Position numbers and translations under genes: made by a program
Assembly: GCF_000312385.1 (NCBI RefSeq)
Contig: NZ_HE997626.1
Coordinates: forward strand, 2,281,862-2,345,861
Direction of reading: 5' to 3'
From: Tsukamurella sp. 1534
GTDB lineage: Bacteria > Actinomycetota > Actinomycetes > Mycobacteriales > Mycobacteriaceae
Length of the DNA: 64,000 nucleotides
Part shown: positions 52,215 to 59,095 of the stretch, one piece after another
How positions within the stretch are numbered: position 1 is the first letter of the stretch
How the letters are laid out: each line of letters begins with the position of its first letter
The notes under the pieces: generated by a model
Databases searched by the model: none
What the model was told of the DNA's origin: nothing
What the model saw: the letters and a program-made list of their open reading frames with translations, nothing else

Positions 52215-53344
52215 CGCGCGGCGACCGGATCGCGCTCGGCATCCTCCTGCTCGGCGGTTGGGTGATCGGCACGATGCTCTCGCTGACCGCGGACTCCTCC
52301 CCGATGTCGTTGTCGGTCAACGCCGCGGGCACGGTGGGCGCGGCCGTCGCGATGACGGGCGTCGTCCGCGCGGATCCCGCGTGGGCGTGGGCGGGGACCG
52401 GGGGAACGGTGATCGCGCTGCTGATCGGCGCCGTGGTGCCGGAGTGGGCGATCTGGCCCGCGGGGGTGTGCTGGGTGTTCGTCCTCGTCGCCGGGTTCAC
52501 GGCGTCGTACGCCGACACCGCCCTGGACGGCGCCCTGGAGGCCGTCGCCGGTGGAATCGCGGTGCTCCCGGTGGTCCCCCTCGCGCTGAGCGAACCCGGT
52601 CTCTGGATCGTGGCGTTCCTGGCCGCGGGCGCGGTCAACGTGGCGATCATGTTCGGGCACCGGCACAGGACGGCGGAGCGGCGGCTCGAGGCGACCCGGA
52701 CGGAGGTTCAGATGACGGAACGCACCGCCATGGCGCGGGACCTGCACGACGTGATCGCGCACGAGGTGACCGGCATCGTGGTGCTGGCCCAGGCCGGCAT
52801 CGCCGCCGGTGCCGACACCGACGGCACGCTCGCCCGCATCGAGCGCAGCGGCGCCCGCGCCCTCGCTGACATCCGCGCGATGGTGGGCACCCTCCGCACT
52901 CCCGGCGACGCACCGTCGATGCTGGCGCCCTCGGCCTCGGGCTCGTTCGGGCTGCGCGCCGCCCTCACCGACGTGGAGCGGGACGGGCTGGACGTCTCCA
53001 TCGACCCCGACGCCGACGCGGACGACGTCCCGGACCTGGTCCGGCTGGTGGCGCACCGCGTGGTGACCGAGGGCCTGACCAACGCCCGGCGGCACGCGCC
53101 CGGCGGGCGGGTCCGCGTCCGGGTCGCGCGCGACGACGGCCGGCTGGAGGTGGCCGTCGTCGACGACGGTGCCGCCCCCGGCGCCCCGCCCGGCCCCGGC
53201 CCGGGCAACGGTGTGGGGCTGGTGGGCCTGGTGGAGCGCGCCGCGACCGCCGGCGGCTCGGTCAGCTACGGCCCCGAGGGGGACGGCTGGCGCCTCACCG
53301 CGACGCTGCCCCTCCAGGCGCTGCCCCTGGGGGATCCGCGGTGA
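52205..53344 (+). CDS. Sensor histidine kinase (HisKA_3 type)
   Basis: A 379-residue membrane kinase. The N-terminal part has five to six hydrophobic helices (residues about 9-160). The phosphoacceptor helix is TAMARDLHDVIAHEVTGIVVLAQAG (His in DLHDV, near residue 181), followed by an HATPase domain with VVTEGLTNARRHAPGG, VVDDGAAPG and GNGVGLVGLVERA. The start may be the ATG at 52205 (10-bp overlap with the DUF418 gene) or the GTG at 52211 (4-bp overlap). The stop overlaps the response regulator in GTGA. Confidence 0.9.
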   Translation: MVVTRGDRIALGILLLGGWVIGTMLSLTADSSPMSLSVNAAGTVGAAVAMTGVVRADPAWAWAGTGGTVIALLIGAVVPEWAIWPAGVCWVFVLVAGFTASYADTALDGALEAVAGGIAVLPVVPLALSEPGLWIVAFLAAGAVNVAIMFGHRHRTAERRLEATRTEVQMTERTAMARDLHDVIAHEVTGIVVLAQAGIAAGADTDGTLARIERSGARALADIRAMVGTLRTPGDAPSMLAPSASGSFGLRAALTDVERDGLDVSIDPDADADDVPDLVRLVAHRVVTEGLTNARRHAPGGRVRVRVARDDGRLEVAVVDDGAAPGAPPGPGPGNGVGLVGLVERAATAGGSVSYGPEGDGWRLTATLPLQALPLGDPR

Positions 53345-53982
53345 CCACCGTGGTCCTGGCGGACGACCAGGAGATGGTGCGGATCGGCTTCGCGATGATC
53401 CTCGGCGCGGCCCCGGACATCGACGTGGTGGCGCAGGCCTCGGACGGCGTCGAGGCCGTCTCCGTGATCGCCGAGACCCGCCCCGACGTGGCGCTCCTGG
53501 ACATCCGGATGCCGCGCATCGACGGCATCGAGGTGTGCCGGCGGATCACCGAGGGAGGCACCCGCGCCGTCATGGTGACGACGTTCGGCGAACCCGATTA
53601 CGTGGACGCCGCGCTCGCCGCGGGCGCGTCGGGGTTCCTGCTCAAGGACGCGGGACCCGACCTGCTGCTCGCCGCGGTGCGCGCCGCCGCGACGGGCGAC
53701 GCGTTGATCAGCCCGGCGCTCACCGTCGACCTGCTGGCGCGGAACCGGCGGCAGGGGCGCGGCGATGCGGCCGCCGCCGAGGCGATCGGCGAACTGACGG
53801 CGCGCGAGCGCGAGGTGGCGCGCTGCGTCGCGCGGGGGAGGACCAACGCCGAGATCGCCGACGAACTGGTGATCAGCCTCGGCACCGTCAAGACCCACCT
53901 CGGGGCGATCACGCGGCGCCTGGGCGCGCGCAACCGCGTGGAGATCGCCGCCGCGGTGTGGGCCTCGGGGGAGATGGATTAA
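53341..53982 (+). CDS. LuxR/NarL-family response regulator
   Basis: A 213-residue regulator with a receiver domain (acidic pair in VVLADDQEMVRIG, phospho-acceptor Asp near residue 54 in ALLDIRMPRIDGIE, Lys in FLLKDAG) and a C-terminal LuxR helix-turn-helix (LTAREREVARCVARGRTNAEIADELVISLGTVKTHL, residues about 151-186). It is coupled to the upstream kinase. Its TAA stop overlaps the TAA of the convergent lipoprotein gene inside the palindrome TTAA. Confidence 0.95.
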   Translation: MTTVVLADDQEMVRIGFAMILGAAPDIDVVAQASDGVEAVSVIAETRPDVALLDIRMPRIDGIEVCRRITEGGTRAVMVTTFGEPDYVDAALAAGASGFLLKDAGPDLLLAAVRAAATGDALISPALTVDLLARNRRQGRGDAAAAEAIGELTAREREVARCVARGRTNAEIADELVISLGTVKTHLGAITRRLGARNRVEIAAAVWASGEMD

Positions 53983-54518
53983 CGCGGGGCGGGTGCCGCG
54001 CTGCTCGACGGTGCCGCGCTGGTCGACGGTGCCGCGCTCGACGGTGCGCCCGCGGAGGTCAGCACGAAGGTCCAGGTGCGGTTGTTCTCGGTGTCGGTGA
54101 GCACCAGGTCGGCGCCGGCCCGGCTCCACTTCCGCTCGCCCTTGAGGGCCTCCTGGATCGCGGTCTGGGTGCCCTTCGGGTCCGGGCAGTACATGAGCGT
54201 CGACGCGACGCCGGCGCCGAAGTCGACCCGGTCCGTCGAGTTGAGCGGCGCGGTCGCGGTGCCGGTGAGGGAGTTGCAGCCGTCGTTGCCCGAGATGTTG
54301 GAGCCCTGCACGCGGAACCAGGCGACCGGGTCCGACTTCAGGCGCCACTGGGCGCCCACGATCGAGCCGGGCTTGGCCGGGACGGTGGGCTTCGCGCTCG
54401 TCGACGACGAGGGGGCGGGGGCGCTGGGATCGGCCCCGGCGGAAGCGGCGCATCCGGCGGTGAGCAGGGCGGCGCCCGCGACGAGCGGAACGGCGAAGGA
54501 GGCGGTCATACGCATCAT
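53979..54518 (-). CDS. META-domain (HslJ-like) lipoprotein
   Basis: A 179-residue protein with a lipoprotein signal peptide (LLTAGC, Cys23), a Ser/Pro/Ala linker, and a META/HslJ-type domain: IVGAQWRL, then a GNDGCNSLTGTATAP core and MYCPDPKGTQTAIQEALKGERKWSRAGADLVLTD (residues about 108-141). The tail is a low-complexity Ser/Ala/Pro repeat. The two domain Cys may form a disulfide. The function of META domains is poorly known. The ATG at 54518 is seven bases from CATACT (54526-54531, minus strand); in-frame ATGs at 54515 and 54509 are alternatives. Confidence 0.83.
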   Translation of the reverse strand: MMRMTASFAVPLVAGAALLTAGCAASAGADPSAPAPSSSTSAKPTVPAKPGSIVGAQWRLKSDPVAWFRVQGSNISGNDGCNSLTGTATAPLNSTDRVDFGAGVASTLMYCPDPKGTQTAIQEALKGERKWSRAGADLVLTDTENNRTWTFVLTSAGAPSSAAPSTSAAPSSSAAPAPR

Positions 54519-54571
54519 GCGATGCAGTATGCCGCCTCCTTTGCTGGGATGAAAGTTTCCCACAACCGCCG

Positions 54572-56173
54572 TTAATCCACGGCGACCGGCTCGCGCCGCG
54601 GCTCGCCCCCGCCGGCCGCGGCCGGCTCCACGTCGATGGTGGTGCGCAGCGGCTTGTTCGGCAGCAGCGTGACCGCGACGAAGGTGACCACGGCGCAGGC
54701 GGCGGCCAGCAGGAAGATGCGGCCGGTGGCGTCGCCGTAGGACGCCCGGATGATCTCCTGCACGGGCCCGGGCAGCGCCGAGAGGTCGAGCTGCGCGCCG
54801 CTGCTCGAGCCGCCCGCGGGGGCGTGGATGCCGAGCTTGGCGAGGCCGGACTGCGTGAGGTCGGAGACCCGCGATGCGAGTACGGCGCCCATGGCGGACA
54901 CGCCGATCGCGCCGCCGAAGGTGCGGAAGAACGCGACCGAGCTGGACGCGGAGCCGATGTTCTGCACGCTCACCGTGTTCTGCACCGCGAGAACCAGGTT
55001 CTGCATCAGCGAGCCGACGCCGAGGCCGACGACCGTGATGTAGAGCATCACCATGCCGAGCGGGGTCTCGTGGTCGATCGTGCCGAGCAGGCTGAACCCG
55101 AGGACCATGACCACGGCGCCGCCCACGACGAACGGCTTCCAGATGCCGGTGCGGGTGATCAGCTGGCCGGACGCGACCGACGAGATGAGCATGCCCAGGA
55201 CCATGGGGATCGTGAGGATGCCGGCCATCGTCGGGCTGTAGCCGCGCGAGGTCTGGAAGTACAGGCCCAGGAACGACGTGGCGCCGAACATGCCGACGCC
55301 CACGGCGATCGACGCGATGATCGCGAGCGCGGTGGTGCGCTCGGTGACGATCTTCAGCGGGATGATCGGGTCCTTGGCGCGGGACTCGACGTACACGGTG
55401 AGCGCCAGCAGGCCCAGGCCGGCGGCCAGGTACACCGCGGAGGTGCTGGAGATCCAGTCGTAGTCCTTCCCGGCGAACGAGACCCAGATGAGCAGCACGG
55501 AGACGCCCGCGGTGAGCAGGGTCGCGCCGAGCCAGTCGATGGAGACGTCGCCCTTGCGCTGCGTCGGCAGGTGCAGGGTGCGCTGGATCAGGATGAGCGC
55601 GCCGACGGCCAGCGGGACGCTGACGTAGAAGCACCAGCGCCAGCCGATGTGGTCGGTGATGACGCCGCCCAGGATGGGGCCGCCGGACATCGAGACGGCC
55701 ATGACGGCGCCCATGTAGCCCGAGTACCGGCCGCGCTCGCGGGGCGGGATGATGCTGCCGATGATGGCCACGACCAGGGCCGTGAGGCCGCCCATGCCGA
55801 TGCCCTGGATGACGCGGGCGAACAGCAGCACCTCGACGTTGGGCGAGGCCCCGGCGATCACGGATCCGGCTACGAACACGACGATGGCGGACTGGACCAG
55901 GACCTTCTTGTTGAACAGGTCGGCCAGCTTGCCCCAGATCGGGGTGGACGCGGCGTTCGCCAGGAGCGCGGTGGTGATGACCCAGGAGAACGCGGTCTGC
56001 GAGGCGCCCAGGTCGGCGATGATCCGCGGCAGTGCCGTGGACACGATGGTGGTGCTCAGCAATGCCGTGAACAGCGCCGCGAGCAGGCCGGCCATGACCT
56101 CGAGGATCTCCCGATGGGTCATGGGCGCGGTTGATGACGACTGCGGTTCGGCGTGCGCCGTTGTCTCCGACAT
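54572..56173 (-). CDS. EmrB/QacA-family MFS multidrug exporter
   Basis: A 533-residue DHA2-type major facilitator with fourteen predicted helices. It has LLSTTIVSTALPRIIADLGASQTAFSWVITTALL (near residues 39-72), the motif A loop WGKLADLFNKKVLVQ, RVIQGIGMGGLTALV, and motif C MAVSMSGGPILGGVITDHIGWRWCFYVSVP (near 157-186). It is a likely proton-coupled drug or lipid exporter. GGAAGGGTGAG upstream supports the ATG at 56173. The promoter region carries a 13-bp palindrome and a further inverted repeat. Confidence 0.92.
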   Translation of the reverse strand: MSETTAHAEPQSSSTAPMTHREILEVMAGLLAALFTALLSTTIVSTALPRIIADLGASQTAFSWVITTALLANAASTPIWGKLADLFNKKVLVQSAIVVFVAGSVIAGASPNVEVLLFARVIQGIGMGGLTALVVAIIGSIIPPRERGRYSGYMGAVMAVSMSGGPILGGVITDHIGWRWCFYVSVPLAVGALILIQRTLHLPTQRKGDVSIDWLGATLLTAGVSVLLIWVSFAGKDYDWISSTSAVYLAAGLGLLALTVYVESRAKDPIIPLKIVTERTTALAIIASIAVGVGMFGATSFLGLYFQTSRGYSPTMAGILTIPMVLGMLISSVASGQLITRTGIWKPFVVGGAVVMVLGFSLLGTIDHETPLGMVMLYITVVGLGVGSLMQNLVLAVQNTVSVQNIGSASSSVAFFRTFGGAIGVSAMGAVLASRVSDLTQSGLAKLGIHAPAGGSSSGAQLDLSALPGPVQEIIRASYGDATGRIFLLAAACAVVTFVAVTLLPNKPLRTTIDVEPAAAGGGEPRREPVAVD

Positions 56174-56199
56174 CTCACCCTTCCTTCAAATCTCTAAGC

Positions 56200-56240
56200 A
56201 ATAACTTGCAGGGTGCAACTGTAACGCTCGCGAAGTTATT
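56200..56240. promoter_or_regulatory. MFS promoter with nested inverted repeats
   Basis: TTGCA-GGG-TGCAA (56206-56218) is a perfect palindrome covering the likely -35 (TTGCAC, minus strand); TAGAGA follows at about 16 bp spacing. It is enclosed by AATAACTT (56200-56207) and AAGTTATT (56233-56240), an exact 8-bp inverted pair. Both elements suit operator sites for the exporter gene. No dedicated regulator gene is adjacent. Confidence 0.5.
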
Positions 56241-56289
56241 CCTCAAACGAAATGCGGTGTGATGCGGCTCGCACCGATGGAACATGTTC

Positions 56290-56295
56290 TACCTT
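56290..56295 (+). promoter_or_regulatory. -10 hexamer of the SRPBCC gene, leaderless-type
   Basis: TACCTT ends six bases before the ATG at 56302 with no ribosome-binding site. It overlaps the end of a 10-bp palindrome GAACATGTTC (56280-56289). Confidence 0.5.
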
Positions 56296-56301
56296 GGGGG
56301 C

Positions 56302-56745
56302 ATGGCCTTCACCATCGACCACACCCGCGAGATCGCCGCACCCGCCGCCCTCGTCTGGCAGACGCTGACCGACTTCGACGCGTACGGCGAGTGGAACCCC
56401 TTCGCCGTGTCCGCCCGCTGCGACCTGCGGCCCGGCGGCGCGATAACGATGCGCGTGGCGCTCCTGCCCGGCCGGGTGATGACGCAGGAGGAGGTCGTCG
56501 TCGCGGTGGACGAGGGCCGCGGCTTCTCCTACTCCATGAAGCCCGCGCCGGGAGGGCTTCTGCGCAGCATCCGCGACCAGCGGATCGAGGACCTCGGGGA
56601 CGGCCGGTCCCGGTACACTTCGCACTTCCAGCTCGACGGTCCGCTGTCGCCGGTCGTGGGGCTGACCCTCGGCACGTTCCTGCGCCGCGGTTTCGACGGC
56701 AACGTGGACGGCCTCGTGGGGCGCGCGGAGCACCTCGCCCGCTGA
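56302..56745 (+). CDS. SRPBCC (START-like) family protein
   Basis: A 147-residue single-domain SRPBCC protein: REIAAPAALVWQTLTDFDAYGEWNPF near residues 9-34, then a beta-grip with GGAITMRVALLPGR and a long C-terminal helix GTFLRRGFDGNVDGLVGRAEHL. These bind hydrophobic ligands; some are cyclases or dehydratases. The ligand is unknown. The ATG at 56302 is taken over an in-frame ATG at 56284 because TACCTT lies six bases before it. Confidence 0.87.
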   Translation: MAFTIDHTREIAAPAALVWQTLTDFDAYGEWNPFAVSARCDLRPGGAITMRVALLPGRVMTQEEVVVAVDEGRGFSYSMKPAPGGLLRSIRDQRIEDLGDGRSRYTSHFQLDGPLSPVVGLTLGTFLRRGFDGNVDGLVGRAEHLAR

Positions 56746-56824
56746 CGGACCGGAATCCCACCGCCGCGGACCGGTTCGCCGCGCGGCCCTTTCGCGCGTC
56801 GCCGCGGCGCCGCACGATCGGGGC

Positions 56825-57439
56825 ATGACCGAGAGCGCCGCCACCGTCGAACCGGGGCCGACGGTGCCCGCGCCGCCCGGGCGGGCGCGCGGAATCGCCG
56901 CGTTCGCGGCGTCCCGGTGGCCGACGTTCGTCGCCGTCGCGCTGGCGGCGGACGGGTTCTTCTCCGCCGTGACCGACGGCCTGGTCCGCAACCTCGCCTC
57001 GGCGATGGCGCTGCTGCCCACGATGTACGTGATCATGGTGGCGCTGGACCGGCGGCGCCTCACCTGGCCGGTACTCGGCGTCCTGCTCGCGGGGTTCGTC
57101 GCGCTGGAGGCGCAGGACCGGGTGCCGCCCGTCGTGGTGATCCTCGCCGTGGCCCTCGCCGCCGCGCTCTGGAGCCACCGGCGCGGCCGGTTCGCGGACG
57201 GCTACGCCCGGCTGCAGCTGGTGGGGCTGGCCCTGTTCGGCGCCCTCTCGGTGGCGGGCCTGCTGCTCGCACCGGAGGCCGCCCGGTACGTGGTCGCGGC
57301 GGGCTGGTTCGGGCACGGGGTCTGGGACGCCGTGCACCTGATCCGGGACCGCGTGGTCGCGCGCTCGTGGGCGCAGTGGTGCGCCGTCCTCGACGTGCTC
57401 GTGGGCCTGTCGCTCGTCCTGGTGCCGCTGTGGACGTGA
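56825..57439 (+). CDS. Polytopic membrane protein of unknown function
   Basis: A 204-residue protein with a proline-rich soluble N-terminus and about six hydrophobic helices (for example LLPTMYVIMVALDRRR, WPVLGVLLAGFVALEA, ARLQLVGLALFGALSVAGLLLAP, then WAQWCAVLDVLVGLSLVLVPLW at the end). The loop GWFGHGVWDAVHLIRDRVV is distinctive. No family is recognised. A weak CACGAT hexamer is six bases before the ATG. It converges with the GlxA-like regulator, 1 bp apart. Confidence 0.75.
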   Translation: MTESAATVEPGPTVPAPPGRARGIAAFAASRWPTFVAVALAADGFFSAVTDGLVRNLASAMALLPTMYVIMVALDRRRLTWPVLGVLLAGFVALEAQDRVPPVVVILAVALAAALWSHRRGRFADGYARLQLVGLALFGALSVAGLLLAPEAARYVVAAGWFGHGVWDAVHLIRDRVVARSWAQWCAVLDVLVGLSLVLVPLWT

Positions 57440-57440
57440 C

Positions 57441-58409
57441 CTACAGACGGAAGCGGTGACGGTAGGCCGACGGCGAGATGCCCAGTACGCGGTGGAAGGC
57501 GCGCCGCAGGGCCTCCGGGGTGCGGAATCCCACCGCTCGCGCCACATCGGGCACCTGCGCCTCGGGCTGTTCGAGGAGGCGCTGCGCCGCGCGGACCCGG
57601 AGGTGCTCGAGGTGCTGTGACGGGGTGTGCCCCAACTCGCGGCGGAACAGCCTGCTCAGGTGCCGCTCGCTCACCGCGAGCTCGGCGGCGAGCGCCGCCG
57701 GGCGGTGGTCGGCCGCGGGGTCCGCGGTCATCCGCGCGATCGCGTCGCGCACCACGGGATGCCCGGCGGGCTCGGCGGACGACGGGCCGTACTGCTGCTG
57801 ACCGCCGGGCCGCTGGAGGAACACCACGAGGTACTTCGCGACGGCGCGGGCGTGCTCCTCGCCGTGGTCCTCGCCGATCAGCGCGAGCGCCAGGTCGATC
57901 CCCGCGGTGGCGCCCGCCGAGGTGATCACGTTCCCGTCGCGCACGTAGATCGCGTCGGGGTGCCAGTTGACGGCCGGGAACCGTTGGGCCAGAGCGCCGC
58001 ACGCCTGCCAGTGCGATGTGGCGCGCCGCCCGTCGAGCAGCCCCGCGGCCGCGAGCACGTAGGCGCCGGTGCACACCGAGACCACGCGGCGCGCCGCGGC
58101 GGCGAGGCGCCCGACCTCGGCGACGAAGTCCTCGCCGGCCGCCGCGTCGAACGCGCCCGCCGGGTAGCCCGGGACGAGCAGGGTGTCGATCGGCCCGGCA
58201 CTCCCGAGCCCCGGCCACGCGCAGTCCGCGGCGAGCGTCATCCCGACGTCGGTGCGCAGCGTCCGGCCGTCGCGTGAGGCCAGCCGGATGCGGTAGCCGC
58301 CCGCGTCGCTCAGCGCCTGGACGGGCCCGGCGACGTCGATGAGGGTGACGCCGTCACACGCCGCGATCACCACCTCCCGGTGGCGGCCGGCGGCCTCAGT
58401 CGGGGTCAT
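57441..58409 (-). CDS. GlxA-type AraC regulator with DJ-1/PfpI domain
   Basis: A 322-residue regulator. Residues about 10-190 are a DJ-1/PfpI-like domain with a nucleophile-elbow Cys113 (VSVCTGAYVLAAAGLLDG). Residues about 215-320 are an AraC helix-turn-helix pair (LAAELAVSERHLSRLFRRELGHTPSQHL and VPDVARAVGFRTPEALRRAFHRVLGISPSAYRHRF). Members often control amino acid or amine catabolism. The ATG at 58409 lies inside the end of the dodecin gene (14-bp overlap), so both are co-expressed. Confidence 0.9.
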   Translation of the reverse strand: MTPTEAAGRHREVVIAACDGVTLIDVAGPVQALSDAGGYRIRLASRDGRTLRTDVGMTLAADCAWPGLGSAGPIDTLLVPGYPAGAFDAAAGEDFVAEVGRLAAAARRVVSVCTGAYVLAAAGLLDGRRATSHWQACGALAQRFPAVNWHPDAIYVRDGNVITSAGATAGIDLALALIGEDHGEEHARAVAKYLVVFLQRPGGQQQYGPSSAEPAGHPVVRDAIARMTADPAADHRPAALAAELAVSERHLSRLFRRELGHTPSQHLEHLRVRAAQRLLEQPEAQVPDVARAVGFRTPEALRRAFHRVLGISPSAYRHRFRL

Positions 58410-58611
58410 CCATGCGGAAGCCGATCTTCAGGGTGACCTGGGTGTGCGCCACGGCTCCGTTCTCGATGTGGCCGCGCGTGGAGACCACCTCGAACCACTC
58501 CAGGTTCCGCGTCGTCCGGGCGGCGCGGCCGATCGCGTTGTCGATGGCGGCGTCGACCCCCTCGGAGGAGGTGCCGACGACTTCGATGACTCGATACACG
58601 TTGTTGCTCAT
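58396..58611 (-). CDS. Dodecin (flavin-binding protein)
   Basis: A 71-residue protein typical of dodecins, which form hollow dodecamers that store or buffer riboflavin, FMN and related flavins. The sequence MSNNVYRVIEVVGTSSEGVD at the start, the flavin-stacking Trp in LEWFEVVSTRG and QVTLKIGFRMDD at the end match the family. GGAGG lies 10 bases before the ATG. It overlaps the GlxA-like regulator gene, an arrangement that may link flavin status with that regulator. Confidence 0.93.
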   Translation of the reverse strand: MSNNVYRVIEVVGTSSEGVDAAIDNAIGRAARTTRNLEWFEVVSTRGHIENGAVAHTQVTLKIGFRMDDPD

Positions 58612-58662
58612 ACCCGCCCATCCTCCGCCTTTCCCCGGCGCGGGGAGGCGGAATGGCGCTGA

Positions 58663-59073
58663 TCAGCGATCCGCGGCGGGCGTCGTGTGCTCGGCCGCTC
58701 GCGCCCGGCGGTTGAACCGGGCGGTGGCCCGGGCGACGATCCGGCCGGTGCCGTCGGTCACCCGGACGGTGAAGATGTCCTCCTTCGGAAGCCGTTCGGC
58801 CACCGAGGCTTCCGCGTGCAGCCGGTCGCCGAGGCGGGTGGGCCGGAGGTAGTCGATGTGGATCGAGCTGGCCACGCCGGTGTGCTCGGCGTCGTTGGCC
58901 GCGGCAGCCACGGCGGTGCCGACGACCGCGAAGACGAACGCGCCGTGCGTGGTGTCGTGCGGGTTGAGGTGGTCCTCGGTGACGGTCACCGTCGACTCGG
59001 CCCGGCCGCCGCCGTGCCCGACGACGTCGATCCCGAGGTGCTGCGCGTAACGGTCCGCCGGTGGTGTGCTCAC
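58663..59073 (-). CDS. PaaI-type hotdog-fold thioesterase
   Basis: A 136-residue hotdog thioesterase. The catalytic region reads LNPHDTTHGAFVFAVVGTAVAAAAND (residues about 38-63), with the His-Gly-Gly-like HG motif as HGAF. IDYLRPTRLGDRLHAEASV follows. It hydrolyses an acyl- or aryl-acyl-CoA, perhaps phenylacetate related. The GTG at 59073 is the family start. It lies 22 bp after the lhr stop, and a weak GAGAAT hexamer is six bases before it. Confidence 0.88.
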   Translation of the reverse strand: MSTPPADRYAQHLGIDVVGHGGGRAESTVTVTEDHLNPHDTTHGAFVFAVVGTAVAAAANDAEHTGVASSIHIDYLRPTRLGDRLHAEASVAERLPKEDIFTVRVTDGTGRIVARATARFNRRARAAEHTTPAADR

Positions 59074-59095
59074 CCGCCCATTCTCCCCGACGGGC

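Noticed and set aside
56280-56289. GAACATGTTC as a LexA/SOS box
   Set aside because: The half-sites are separated by two bases. The actinobacterial SOS consensus has GAAC and GTTC separated by four, and the downstream gene is not a repair gene.
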